64,000 nucleotides of DNA from Opitutia bacterium (GTDB lineage Bacteria > Verrucomicrobiota > Verrucomicrobiia > Opitutales > Opitutaceae): the NCBI GenBank assembly GCA_016187945.1, contig JACPIT010000005.1:1116001-1180000 (forward strand), written 5' to 3'. A program made the position numbers and the translations under genes. The notes under the pieces were generated by a model, which was given only the letters and a program-made list of their open reading frames with translations, searched no databases and was not told where the DNA came from. Below, piece after piece: positions 10,401 to 16,978 of the stretch; the first letter of the stretch is position 1; every line of letters starts with the position of its first letter.

Positions 10401-13400
10401 AACGACCGAGTCTGTAGACTCGGCGCAGAAGACGCGCACCACAACTGTCTCCATCGATGGCGTGACCAACAGCAGCTCGGCCGTGACGACCAACGGTTAT
10501 CTCTCCGCGAAAACGCTGCCGACAGGCGAAAAAATCAAAAACACGTATGACGGCTACGGGCGGCTCTACACCGTGAGCAGCCGTTGGGATGGCACGGCAT
10601 TCGGTGCCGTCGACATCTACGCCTATTGGAGCCAAACTGATTTTCTCAAGAAAGCCGACGTTGGTGGCGTGGAGAACACCACAAGCTACTCTTGGGATAC
10701 GGCCGCGCACACGCGAACCGTCACCGTCACCGACCAAGCGGGCAACGCAAGCTACACCCTCTACAATGAAATGGATTTGCCCAAGCATGTGGGCGGTGCC
10801 GCCGCCCAAGCCATCGAATTTGGTTACGACTCGCTCGGGCGAAGAACGAGCCAGAAGACGTGGCGCTCCCGCTCCTACGACGAATCAAATTGGCCAGCGA
10901 CGGGAGCCGCGACGACCTCGTGGCAACCAGACCCCTCTACTGGACTGATCACGAAGAAAAAATACGCCGACGATAACCACGTCGATTTCACCTACACCCC
11001 TTTGGGAAGCATCAAGACCCGCAAATGGGCGCGGGGCGTGACCACGACCTACAGCTATTTCGACGGCGCGACAGGAAGCAACGCAGGCGTCAGCTACGGC
11101 ACTCAGGAACTGGCTGGCATCACCTACGACGATAATTCGACGCCCAGCGTGTCCTTCACCTACAAGCGTTCCGGAAATCTCGACACCGTGACTGACGCGG
11201 CAGGCACGCGAACGCTCGGCTACGCGACGGCGCAACCCTTTCGCTTGGCAAATGAGACGCTCGGCGACTTCTACAGCGGGAAAGTCCGCGCACTTGAAGT
11301 GGATTCCTACGGACGAGGCAAAGGCTTCAAACTCGGAACGACGAGCGTAGCCGCCGCCGACCTCTCGCAGATCGGAACCTTCGTCGCTGCGACCGGAGCG
11401 CTGAGCTCGATCACCACGGCCAGTCAAGGTGGGGCCGACCGTTCGTTCACCTACGAATATCGCGACTACTCGGGATTGGTGGACAACGTGCACGTGGGGA
11501 CGAACAAATCCGCGAATTTCGCCGCAGTTTTCGACTACGACTCGACGAGTGTTGCTCGGCGGGCGAAATCAGAGGGAACATGGATCGGTAACAGCGTCGC
11601 TCGCTTCGACCTCGCATACGACAACCGAGGGCTTCTCAAGACCGCGGCCCAGAGTGGCAGTGCCTTCTCGGACTACTATTCCGGCCTTTCCTACAGCTCG
11701 GTCTTCAACGCCCACGCCCATAATGCGCGGGGTGAGCTGACGACCAGCGCAATGTATCGCGGAGCGCCATCGGAGACCGATGCGCCTTCGGCTGCCGATG
11801 AGTTGCCCGGACGTCGTTTCGAATACCGCTACGACGGTGCCGGTAACCGCGCTTCTGCTGGTTTTTCGGGTGACGCAGCGACTGGCGACGACTCCTATGT
11901 GGCCAATGACCTGAACCAATACGATTCGAGGACGAACAAGTTTGTGCGTGTCCTCGGAAGCGCTGCAAAATCGGCGAACATTGCGACCCTCGATTTTCTC
12001 GTCTCGAAGGTTGACCGGAGTTTCGGGTTGTTCGTCACGCCGACGAATAGCAACGGGCCGGCGAGTGGCACCGTGAAGCTCTACGTCGGCCTTCCTGGTG
12101 CAGGAGCAAACGGTGGCGACCTTTTTACTACCCAAGATAAAACGTGGTTCGCTCCGGCACGGGGACAGTCGTTCAGTTACGACCAAGACGGAAACCTGAA
12201 GAATGACGGGCTCTGGGAATATACCTACGATGGGGAAAATCGACTGGTTAAGATGACGGCGTTAAGTGCCGCTCAAAGTGCAGGCTTCCAAAATCGCACG
12301 CTTGAGTTTCAATACGACTACATGGGCCGACGCATCCAAAAGCATGCAGTCAACGCAATGGCCGGGACTGACGTGACACTGCGGTTTGCTTACGACGGAT
12401 GGAACCTCGTCGCCGAGTATTCGGTAAGTGGCTCGACGCTAGCGCTGGCGCGCAGCTACACGTGGGGACTAGACGTCACGGGCTCGGCATCAGCAACCGG
12501 AGGTGTCGGGGCACTCTTGCAGGTGGTAGATCACGGCGCCGGTCAGTCTTTCGGTGTCTCCTATGACGGCAATGGAAATGTCGCTACGCTGGTTAATCTC
12601 GCTGACGGAACGCTCGGTGCGACCTACGAATACTCGCCGTATGGTGAGCTTTTACGGTCCGCTGGCGACTACGCTTCGACCAATCCATTTCGCTTTTCGA
12701 CGAAATTTACGGACGCTGAAACAAGCCTAGTTTACTACGGACATCGCTACTACATTCCAGTGCTTGGACGATTCATTAACCGTGATCCTATTCAGGAGGC
12801 AGGCGGGCTGAATTTGTATGGTTTTTGCGGCAATATGCCAATTGACCGTATCGATCTTCTTGGAAGAGATGATGAGACGATAAAACTACCTGATTACACA
12901 GTATTTACGGAAAAGGCTGCGTTTGGGCTAGCAGACTGGATGCAGCAGATGATGTTAGCTCGCCTTGCTCGCTATGCACTCGCGGGACCGATCTCTATGC
13001 CGATTTTTGAACGCATAACTGACGGAACGTTTACTGCGCCAATTGCTGCGGCAACGCCAACGGGCACGACGCGGTGTGCGGAACTTGCAGCAAAGTATCC
13101 TGATGCTTTCAAGAAAGCGGGCGAACCGATAAAAAGCCCTCTAAATGCGTTTGTTGCTGCTACGATTCACGCGGGCGCGGAAAGCGAGATTGGCTCCGAG
13201 TTTTTCTCAAACATCTTCAAGAATCAGGACGGAACCTATAGCTTTACTGACCCTATGCCGACTATCGGAATGGATATGGGCGGCGGAACAGTGAACATAG
13301 AAATCCCTAGCGGGACGAAACGAATCGGGATAACTCATGGACACAATGTTGGCCGTGCTGCCTATATTCAGCACAATTTGTATCAGAGCAGAGGTGCTAA

Positions 13401-13692
13401 ATCATTGGAGCAAGTCACGGCCGAAATACCGGAGTCGCTTTACTTGGATCTAGGTGAGTATTTCTCGGCGGCCGATATGGACATACCAAACTACCAAGCA
13501 TTTAGGAATACGCCTGTCGTTGTTGGGGTATTCACACCGTCAGGCGCGATCAGAGCTTTTTCAGCTACAAATACAAATATCGTTATGGAATCAAAAGGAA
13601 AAGCCGGAGTCCTAACAAAGGGCTATTCGATTGCCGGAGCGCCATCACCCCAAGAGGCCCTTGAAATAGTGAAATGCCTAAAAAACAAATGA
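7489..13692 (+). CDS. Sec-exported Rhs/YD-repeat polymorphic toxin with DUF4329/JAB-like tip
   Basis: 2067 residues. It begins with a signal peptide (IVPFLALAVFLRGQQ), continues with a large beta-rich and YD-repeat region (many YDxxGR-type repeats, about 500-1750), and reaches the Rhs core end RFINRDPIQEAGGLNLYGF near residue 1760. The remaining 270 residues are a variable tip of lower GC than the shell. That tip contains GITHGHN (about 1946-1952) and FSAADMDIPNYQ (about 1990), the metal-ligand layout of DUF4329/JAB-like domains found at Rhs C-termini. The shell forms a cocoon that encloses the toxin in known Rhs proteins. Export by Sec and the absence of a PAAR domain argue against type VI delivery. 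The next gene overlaps its stop and is the immunity candidate. Tip assignment is by motif only. Confidence 0.85.
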   Translation: MKMLRFIVPFLALAVFLRGQQFDNPVSIPISYYGETFKTLFGTSSFSFGSEIGETTTASAGGAAGFAFYSPLKQATLVPGKEYVVKVLFSNLNFVNIHFNTPANTTLYVNGFKSRTIWGGGNGTTTTFRLRLEAGADIVNSLAGHRSGDCTSIVEDKPIWYLGLGSLRNGQLAGALGIRAADISDDLFTTSALLCDSVADDEVTTERTNGYITKVTSPEAVVTVDAYDASSSSYGIRVFTKNDLVTPYVTYTIRKQTVLDANGATIGTGVRIDRAEDSKTWSTLLKKVGGTWTLYDWRVTSPTADLDTANPIVTVVAGTTSTVNYGAATGLTIKQKTYTTVNSQTELGEVVLGTGVIYAPKTSYSYYTDSTGDNWSGALKTLDDPAGGWTKYDYYNTANNSIAGQVKRVYRPWLDEVADAASATTSNCEVDTYTYTANYDGTTSAVASRETTIKGTTVAKSTWDYNWGFSADTNGHKIAQIVEHAHTQSSVTNSLTTTTLAYREDDSASFFWGKLHAVTRPNGSKDAYGYFAGTWDAASKSFTASASGNDRLILSFHGQTTAGPGAQGISLSSWSVSNISWAIDSVYMLPNRSTVSETVIDAAGHAVFAAENVFVHSPQGVDSLERISATAFTFDSHNRLYQKSDVIRSTVETYLYEGDRLDTLTAADGVVTKYKYDDFLRLETTTIGDGGTAEYPAKIRSTAYDAANRAQSTYTCSCGTAAVSFTYDNAGRVEHKKERSPNSGEELDTAYVYPNATTTEVTLPTKATRNESHYLDGRPKAVTGSAQPATSYSYTVNSTGLNVTRIDGDATVNTWTTTQSDWLGRTTQSTRPTYGWNSTDAKTKTVTVESTYDTTTGELTKQTTTDDAAIAKLLPDHLFVYGYPGLMTAEGSDLDSNGSLETTTNDRFRSLDAYYSKDASGWTAVATATGYAILNDETATQLKKTTARLTGFSGGQTAETVATDANGRSTTTTESVDSAQKTRTTTVSIDGVTNSSSAVTTNGYLSAKTLPTGEKIKNTYDGYGRLYTVSSRWDGTAFGAVDIYAYWSQTDFLKKADVGGVENTTSYSWDTAAHTRTVTVTDQAGNASYTLYNEMDLPKHVGGAAAQAIEFGYDSLGRRTSQKTWRSRSYDESNWPATGAATTSWQPDPSTGLITKKKYADDNHVDFTYTPLGSIKTRKWARGVTTTYSYFDGATGSNAGVSYGTQELAGITYDDNSTPSVSFTYKRSGNLDTVTDAAGTRTLGYATAQPFRLANETLGDFYSGKVRALEVDSYGRGKGFKLGTTSVAAADLSQIGTFVAATGALSSITTASQGGADRSFTYEYRDYSGLVDNVHVGTNKSANFAAVFDYDSTSVARRAKSEGTWIGNSVARFDLAYDNRGLLKTAAQSGSAFSDYYSGLSYSSVFNAHAHNARGELTTSAMYRGAPSETDAPSAADELPGRRFEYRYDGAGNRASAGFSGDAATGDDSYVANDLNQYDSRTNKFVRVLGSAAKSANIATLDFLVSKVDRSFGLFVTPTNSNGPASGTVKLYVGLPGAGANGGDLFTTQDKTWFAPARGQSFSYDQDGNLKNDGLWEYTYDGENRLVKMTALSAAQSAGFQNRTLEFQYDYMGRRIQKHAVNAMAGTDVTLRFAYDGWNLVAEYSVSGSTLALARSYTWGLDVTGSASATGGVGALLQVVDHGAGQSFGVSYDGNGNVATLVNLADGTLGATYEYSPYGELLRSAGDYASTNPFRFSTKFTDAETSLVYYGHRYYIPVLGRFINRDPIQEAGGLNLYGFCGNMPIDRIDLLGRDDETIKLPDYTVFTEKAAFGLADWMQQMMLARLARYALAGPISMPIFERITDGTFTAPIAAATPTGTTRCAELAAKYPDAFKKAGEPIKSPLNAFVAATIHAGAESEIGSEFFSNIFKNQDGTYSFTDPMPTIGMDMGGGTVNIEIPSGTKRIGITHGHNVGRAAYIQHNLYQSRGAKSLEQVTAEIPESLYLDLGEYFSAADMDIPNYQAFRNTPVVVGVFTPSGAIRAFSATNTNIVMESKGKAGVLTKGYSIAGAPSPQEALEIVKCLKNK

Positions 13693-14138
13693 ATACGTTC
13701 TTTCGAATAATTGTCGCTGCAGTCACTCTTACCACAGTTGCGCTCGGAACGCAGAGTGCCGAACCGCCAAAGGCCATTGGGGCGCTTTCGCGGCAAGGAG
13801 AAGTTTTACTCGTAAGCCCGATGGGCTTAATTGTGTCGCCAGAAAAATATGATGGGAAGAGGATACTTACTGATGCGTATCTTCAGCTAGCTGAAAATGG
13901 TTTTGATCGTGCGATGCTGCTCTACTGTTTCAGAGAAGATATGAACGAAGGCCGCCGCGCCCACGCTTTCGCTATTTTATTGAGCCCTGATCTCGCAAAA
14001 CAATCGTCTGAACTTGCTGAATTCGATAAAAAGCGGGTCAAACTGGTAGGGATTTTTCGTCGCAACACCGAGAAGATAATGTATGCAGCCCCTGGAGGTG
14101 CTGTTACGAGCGTGGAGTGGATCGCTGTGGCCCGTTGA
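13689..14138 (+). CDS. Exported small protein, candidate immunity protein of the first Rhs
   Basis: I choose the ATG at 13689 because it overlaps the Rhs stop (ATGA) and gives a clean signal peptide (FFRIIVAAVTLTTVALGTQSA); an earlier ATG 15 bp upstream is possible. The mature part (about 125 residues) contains IVSPEKYDGKRILTDAYLQL and KKRVKLVGIF, compatible with a small beta-barrel/OB-like fold. No family recognised. Position directly after a toxin tip, translational coupling and low GC like the tip make it the immunity candidate. Its export suggests that it protects the periplasm or envelope. Confidence 0.6.
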   Translation: MNTFFRIIVAAVTLTTVALGTQSAEPPKAIGALSRQGEVLLVSPMGLIVSPEKYDGKRILTDAYLQLAENGFDRAMLLYCFREDMNEGRRAHAFAILLSPDLAKQSSELAEFDKKRVKLVGIFRRNTEKIMYAAPGGAVTSVEWIAVAR

Positions 14139-14139
14139 T

Positions 14140-14397
14140 AAGTGAACCCACGAGCTAACCAAAGCACGGTGAGGACCAGCGTGCCAACGAATGAGAAATC
14201 GTCACTGAGCAGCTTCTCGGCGCACGAACCCTCCAGTGTTTCAGGAGACAAGCCCGCCTACGTCAGACTGAACATCCCAATGCCTTGCCCGCCTCGTGGC
14301 ACTTGTCCTTGGTCAACCGGAGCAACACCCGCAGCCGCTTTAATCCTCGATGCGTCGGTCCAGAACTGAAGTAGGGATGCGACTACCCAAGCTATGT
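14140..14397. repeat. 258-bp direct repeat, copy A
   Basis: Matches 29045-29302 in the same orientation with about 17 mismatches and no gaps seen. It starts within a few bases of the stop of the gene behind Rhs 1 and ends about 110 bp before the toxin-antitoxin operator. A 75-codon GTG frame (14142-14369) is open in both copies, but almost every difference between copies changes an amino acid, so it is probably not a gene. The first 95 bp and the block around 14260-14325 are nearly invariant. Function unknown. Confidence 0.8.
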
Positions 14398-14508
14398 TTC
14401 TCGACAAAAAGGCCGTGACGCATCTGAGGGAACCCGAAAGTGGCGGTGGCGAAGGGAGGTGCGCAGGGAATTTTTCGGAAGGTTGCCCTTCACCATCACA
14501 CCTGCGAC

Positions 14509-14543
14509 TTGACCTAATTATGGTCATGGAGTAGTCATATCGC
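14509..14543 (+). promoter_or_regulatory. Promoter/operator of toxin-antitoxin module A
   Basis: TTGACC at 14509-14514 is a good -35 hexamer. It overlaps the inverted repeat GACC-TAATTAT-GGTC (14511-14525), and TAGTCA about 17 bp further is a weak -10. The block is conserved at 29417-29451 before the second module while the DNA just upstream differs, which suggests an autoregulatory operator. Confidence 0.5.
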
Positions 14544-14762
14544 ATGACGACTCTCACCGTCTCCAAGGCGAAGGCTCAATTCAGCGGCGTGGCGCGCCGG
14601 GTAATCAAAACTAAGAAGCCGGTGCTTGTGCGCACGCCGCAGGGGTTCATTCAAATCGTGCCTTACGACTTGCCGGAGCCCGTGCCGTCTGCCGCCCGGG
14701 GCGAACTCAAACTCACCGCTCGCGAGTTGGAGCTGCACAACACCTTCGGCGAGTCCCTGTGA
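14544..14762 (+). CDS. Phd/YefM-like antitoxin (module A)
   Basis: 72 residues: TVSKAKAQFSGVARRVIKTK at the N-terminus is the pattern of Phd/YefM-type DNA-binding antitoxins ('eak..f..l...v'), followed by a strand with VLVRTPQGFIQIVPYDLP and a C-terminal tail that would bind the toxin. It overlaps the toxin gene by 4 bp (GTGA). It should neutralise the MazF-like toxin and repress its own promoter. The copy at 29452 differs at 3 residues but at about 29 silent codons, which shows purifying selection. Confidence 0.7.
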   Translation: MTTLTVSKAKAQFSGVARRVIKTKKPVLVRTPQGFIQIVPYDLPEPVPSAARGELKLTARELELHNTFGESL

Positions 14763-15097
14763 ACCTCCGCCGCTGGGACATCGTTTTTCTGCGGGTGGAC
14801 GAGAAAGATCCGACCGGACATCCGGCCGTGATTCTCTCCGGAGAGAATACCTTGGAGGATTCGCGGCAGCAGCGCTTCAACGCTCTGCTTGGCACCAAGA
14901 AGCCGCCAGCGGCTTCGACCGGTTCGCACCAAGTGCTCCTCAATGGCGCCGACGGTTTGGACCATTTAACTCAGGTGGACTGCTCGCTGGTTTACGTCGC
15001 TCGCCGTGCGTCGGTGATTCGCCTGGCCGGCACCGTGAGCTTGGAGCGCCGACGCGAAATTCAACGCAAGGTGCGGGCCTACTTGGGGCTCGGTTGA
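14759..15097 (+). CDS. MazF/PemK-like toxin (module A)
   Basis: 112 residues from a GTG that overlaps the antitoxin stop. RRWDIVFLRV, then GHPAVILSGENTLED, match the beta1-beta2 region of MazF/PemK/CcdB-like toxins ('GdI..v..d....g.RPavvls..'). The C-terminus (LAGTVSLERRREIQRKVRAY) matches their last strand and helix. Such toxins are usually sequence-specific endoribonucleases. The gene follows a Phd-like antitoxin, so the pair is a mixed TA module that could stabilise the island. The paralogue at 29667 differs at only 3 residues. Catalytic residues cannot be assigned safely. Confidence 0.7.
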   Translation: MNLRRWDIVFLRVDEKDPTGHPAVILSGENTLEDSRQQRFNALLGTKKPPAASTGSHQVLLNGADGLDHLTQVDCSLVYVARRASVIRLAGTVSLERRREIQRKVRAYLGLG

Positions 15098-15190
15098 GGT
15101 TGCCAGAAGGTTGTCTGAAAGTCTGTTTTTCGCTTCCGATCTCCGCACTTCGCTGCTCTTTTCTTCTCGTTCTAAATCACTCACCAAAAA

Positions 15191-15271
15191 CTAAGTCCGC
15201 GTTTTAGCAGCGACTTAGCTTCTTCCGTTCGAAGGGGTTCGAGTCCCCCCCTGAGCACCAACAGCGACTTA
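15191..15271 (+). other. tRNA 3'-end fragment, inferred att site between the two islands
   Basis: 15235-15260 reads as a tRNA T-arm and acceptor end: GGGTTCGAGTC, a run of C, then CTGAGCACCA. The matching 5' half (expected to begin GCTCAGG) is absent. The same 23 bp occur at 30143-30165. Upstream lies CTAAGTCCGCG with a facing CTTAG, also shared with the second site. A 10-bp direct repeat CAGCGACTTA flanks the core (15208-15217 and 15262-15271), as expected of integrase arm sites. The integrase gene begins right after it. Confidence 0.65.
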
Positions 15272-15329
15272 CGCGAGTAGCGCTGACCGGGATTTGACCC
15301 CGACCTATCCCGGAGACATATCCCGGTGC

Positions 15330-16466
15330 ATGGACATCGTAGGCACCGACACGCGGAACCTAATTCGAGATGCTGAAACAGGCATCTTCTACGCTCGGAT
15401 CAAGATACAGCAGCGGATCTACGTTCGGTCGCTGGAAACGACCAAGATAACGACCGCGCGCGTTCTCCTCCCCGACAAGCTCAAGGAGATTCGCGAAAGC
15501 GTGCCTACCGCCGGTGCAAAGGGCGGGGTTTTGGAGCGGAACGCCAAGTTCGCCGATGCCGCCGAAATCTACCGTGCACAAGTGCAGCAATCCTCGCGGC
15601 TGGCCCCGTCTTCGGTCGATGCGAAGCTGCGCCCTTTGAAGCTCGTCAAGCGCACTTGGCCGCAGTTGTTGGAGATGGAGATTCGCCGCGTTACACCCGA
15701 GGCGTTGGAGACCTACATGGCGGACTTCGAGCGTGGGAAATGGCCTTACAAGCCGCACAACGCGAAATCCAAGACCGTGCCCGGAAACTCGCCGTCGCAG
15801 ATTAACAAGCTCCGCGCATGCCTCCGAAATGTGTTTGGCGTCGCTGTTAAAGCTCACGTCATCGCGCAGAATCCTGCGCGCGAATTAGAGGCGGCATCGG
15901 TTGGTCGGAAGCTTCTCAATCTGCCCACGCGCGAGCAGTTCGCGCAGATTGTCGCGCACGTTCGCACGAAAGCCGGGAGAGGCCGCATTTGCGGAGACCT
16001 GATTGAGGGCCTCGCTTACTCCGGCATGCGCGTCGACGAAAGTCGGCGTGTGTGTTGGCAGCATCTGGATTTTGGTCGCAGCATGATGACGGTTTACGGC
16101 ACGAAGTCGCTCACGAGTGCGCGTCAAATCCCTATGTCCGATGCTTTCAAGACGCTCGTGCTTGGGATGCGGGAGCATCGAGTGGCGACGAAAGGCGGCG
16201 AACTGCAGCCAACGGATCGCGTTTTCGAAGCCAAGGAGGCGAGCATGAGTCTCGCGAAGGCATCGACTTCGGTGGGCATGCAGAAGATGACTCACCACGA
16301 TTTGCGCGACTTGTTCGCGACGACCTGCATCGAAGCAGGCGTGGACATCCCGACCGTCGCACTGTGGCTCGGTCACAACGATGGCGGTGTGCTCGCGATG
16401 AAGACCTACGGGCACGTCCGTCCGGCCCATTCTGCCGAGGCAATGGAGAAAGTGAAGTTCGCTTGA
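15330..16466 (+). CDS. Tyrosine recombinase (site-specific integrase)
   Basis: 379 residues from the ATG at 15330; a TTG at 15294 would add 12 residues but lies close to the att core. The C-terminal catalytic domain shows the family residues: Arg in LAYSGMRVDESRR, HHDLRDLF (H-x-x-R), WLGHNDGG (third His) and the nucleophile Tyr in MKTYGHV. The N-terminal part (about residues 50-190) fits a SAM-like core-binding domain. It lies immediately right of the tRNA 3' fragment, as expected for an integrase that recombines that site, and should integrate and excise island 2. Confidence 0.92.
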   Translation: MDIVGTDTRNLIRDAETGIFYARIKIQQRIYVRSLETTKITTARVLLPDKLKEIRESVPTAGAKGGVLERNAKFADAAEIYRAQVQQSSRLAPSSVDAKLRPLKLVKRTWPQLLEMEIRRVTPEALETYMADFERGKWPYKPHNAKSKTVPGNSPSQINKLRACLRNVFGVAVKAHVIAQNPARELEAASVGRKLLNLPTREQFAQIVAHVRTKAGRGRICGDLIEGLAYSGMRVDESRRVCWQHLDFGRSMMTVYGTKSLTSARQIPMSDAFKTLVLGMREHRVATKGGELQPTDRVFEAKEASMSLAKASTSVGMQKMTHHDLRDLFATTCIEAGVDIPTVALWLGHNDGGVLAMKTYGHVRPAHSAEAMEKVKFA

Positions 16467-16589
16467 GTCCATTTGAGTTCACTTGAGAGCAAATGAGATA
16501 TGTAGAGAGCGCAGGAGTAATATAGAGAGCTTTAATAGAGTGTAAGTCGGTGAACCTGCTGGGTTTTTTGTTAAGCCCGCAGAAAGGTT

Positions 16590-16618
16590 AATCTTTTCTC
16601 GAACCTTTGTGGTATAAT
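16590..16618 (+). promoter_or_regulatory. Extended -10 promoter
   Basis: A perfect TATAAT (16613-16618) preceded by TGG gives an extended -10 (TGnTATAAT). The -35 region about 17 bp upstream is poor. It points to the primase-helicase gene, with a leader of about 350 nt that contains the folded segment below. Confidence 0.6.
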
Positions 16619-16653
16619 ACGCGTCTAGGCAGTTGTTCTTTCGCAGTTTTCTT

Positions 16654-16705
16654 CGACGTGAAGCGACCGGGCTTCACTGAGGGTTCAAGTCCCCGCACGT
16701 CGCCA
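16654..16705 (+). ncRNA. tRNA-like structured leader segment
   Basis: CGACGTG (16654-16660) can pair with CACGTCG (16696-16702) and encloses a T-arm-like GGGTTCAAGTCCCC; the segment ends CGCCA like a tRNA acceptor. A competing hairpin GTGAAGC-GACCGG-GCTTCAC uses part of the same bases. It could be a tRNA remnant from an earlier integration, a tRNA mimic or a switching leader. Only the pairing is seen; function is unknown. Confidence 0.3.
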
Positions 16706-16978
16706 GGCCAAAGGGCGCGAATGAATCGCGACCCCCGGCTCAAAACATAAAAAACTCCTCCCTCAAAACTGCGACCCGCTCGGCTCGGCCACGGGTTCTC
16801 TCCAACTGCGGAGCGCGCGACATCCACATCCCGCGCTCCATTTCGCTCGCCACCTCGATGTGGCTGCGACTCGACACCGAGGCCATCGCCCGGCGTGTCT
16901 CCGTTTCAGCCTTCGTTGCGTCCGCCGTTGCTCGTCAACTGCGCCACGCCAAAACCGCGAAGGGGGGCGCCTAAGGGT

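Larger units (their letters stand above)
1..15257. mobile_element. Genomic island 1 (right part; left end outside window)
   Basis: Accessory region bounded on the right by a tRNA 3'-end fragment (15235-15257). It carries conjugation-type genes on the minus strand, a XRE regulator, and an exported Rhs toxin operon followed by a 258-bp repeat and a toxin-antitoxin pair. No integrase of its own is visible. By analogy with island 2 it should lie beyond the left edge, next to the intact tRNA gene. The boundary is inferred from the shared tRNA fragment; the left end cannot be seen. Confidence 0.6.
16467..16978. other. Leader region between integrase and primase-helicase
   Basis: A 512-bp gap without a supported gene. 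It holds short direct repeats (TGAGTCCATTTGAGTTCACT; GTAGAGAGC/ATAGAGAGC), a strong extended -10 promoter (16613-16618) and a tRNA-like folded segment (16654-16705). After that I see only GC-rich sequence before the ATG at 16979. Confidence 0.5.

Noticed and set aside
14142-14369. 75-codon GTG frame in the 258-bp repeat, open in both copies
   Set aside because: About 10 of the differences between the copies change amino acids and only one is silent, the opposite of what the true genes beside it show.
14142-14397. Transposase remnant on the minus strand of the 258-bp repeat
   Set aside because: The minus-strand translation contains stops in both copies and no DDE or other transposase motif; no terminal inverted repeats were found.
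15175-15260. Complete tRNA gene at the left end of island 2
   Set aside because: Only the T-arm and acceptor 3' strand are present. No GCTCAGG 5' strand, D-arm or anticodon arm can be placed upstream, so it is a fragment. A tmRNA end was also considered, but the position-70 base expected for the G-U pair does not fit.
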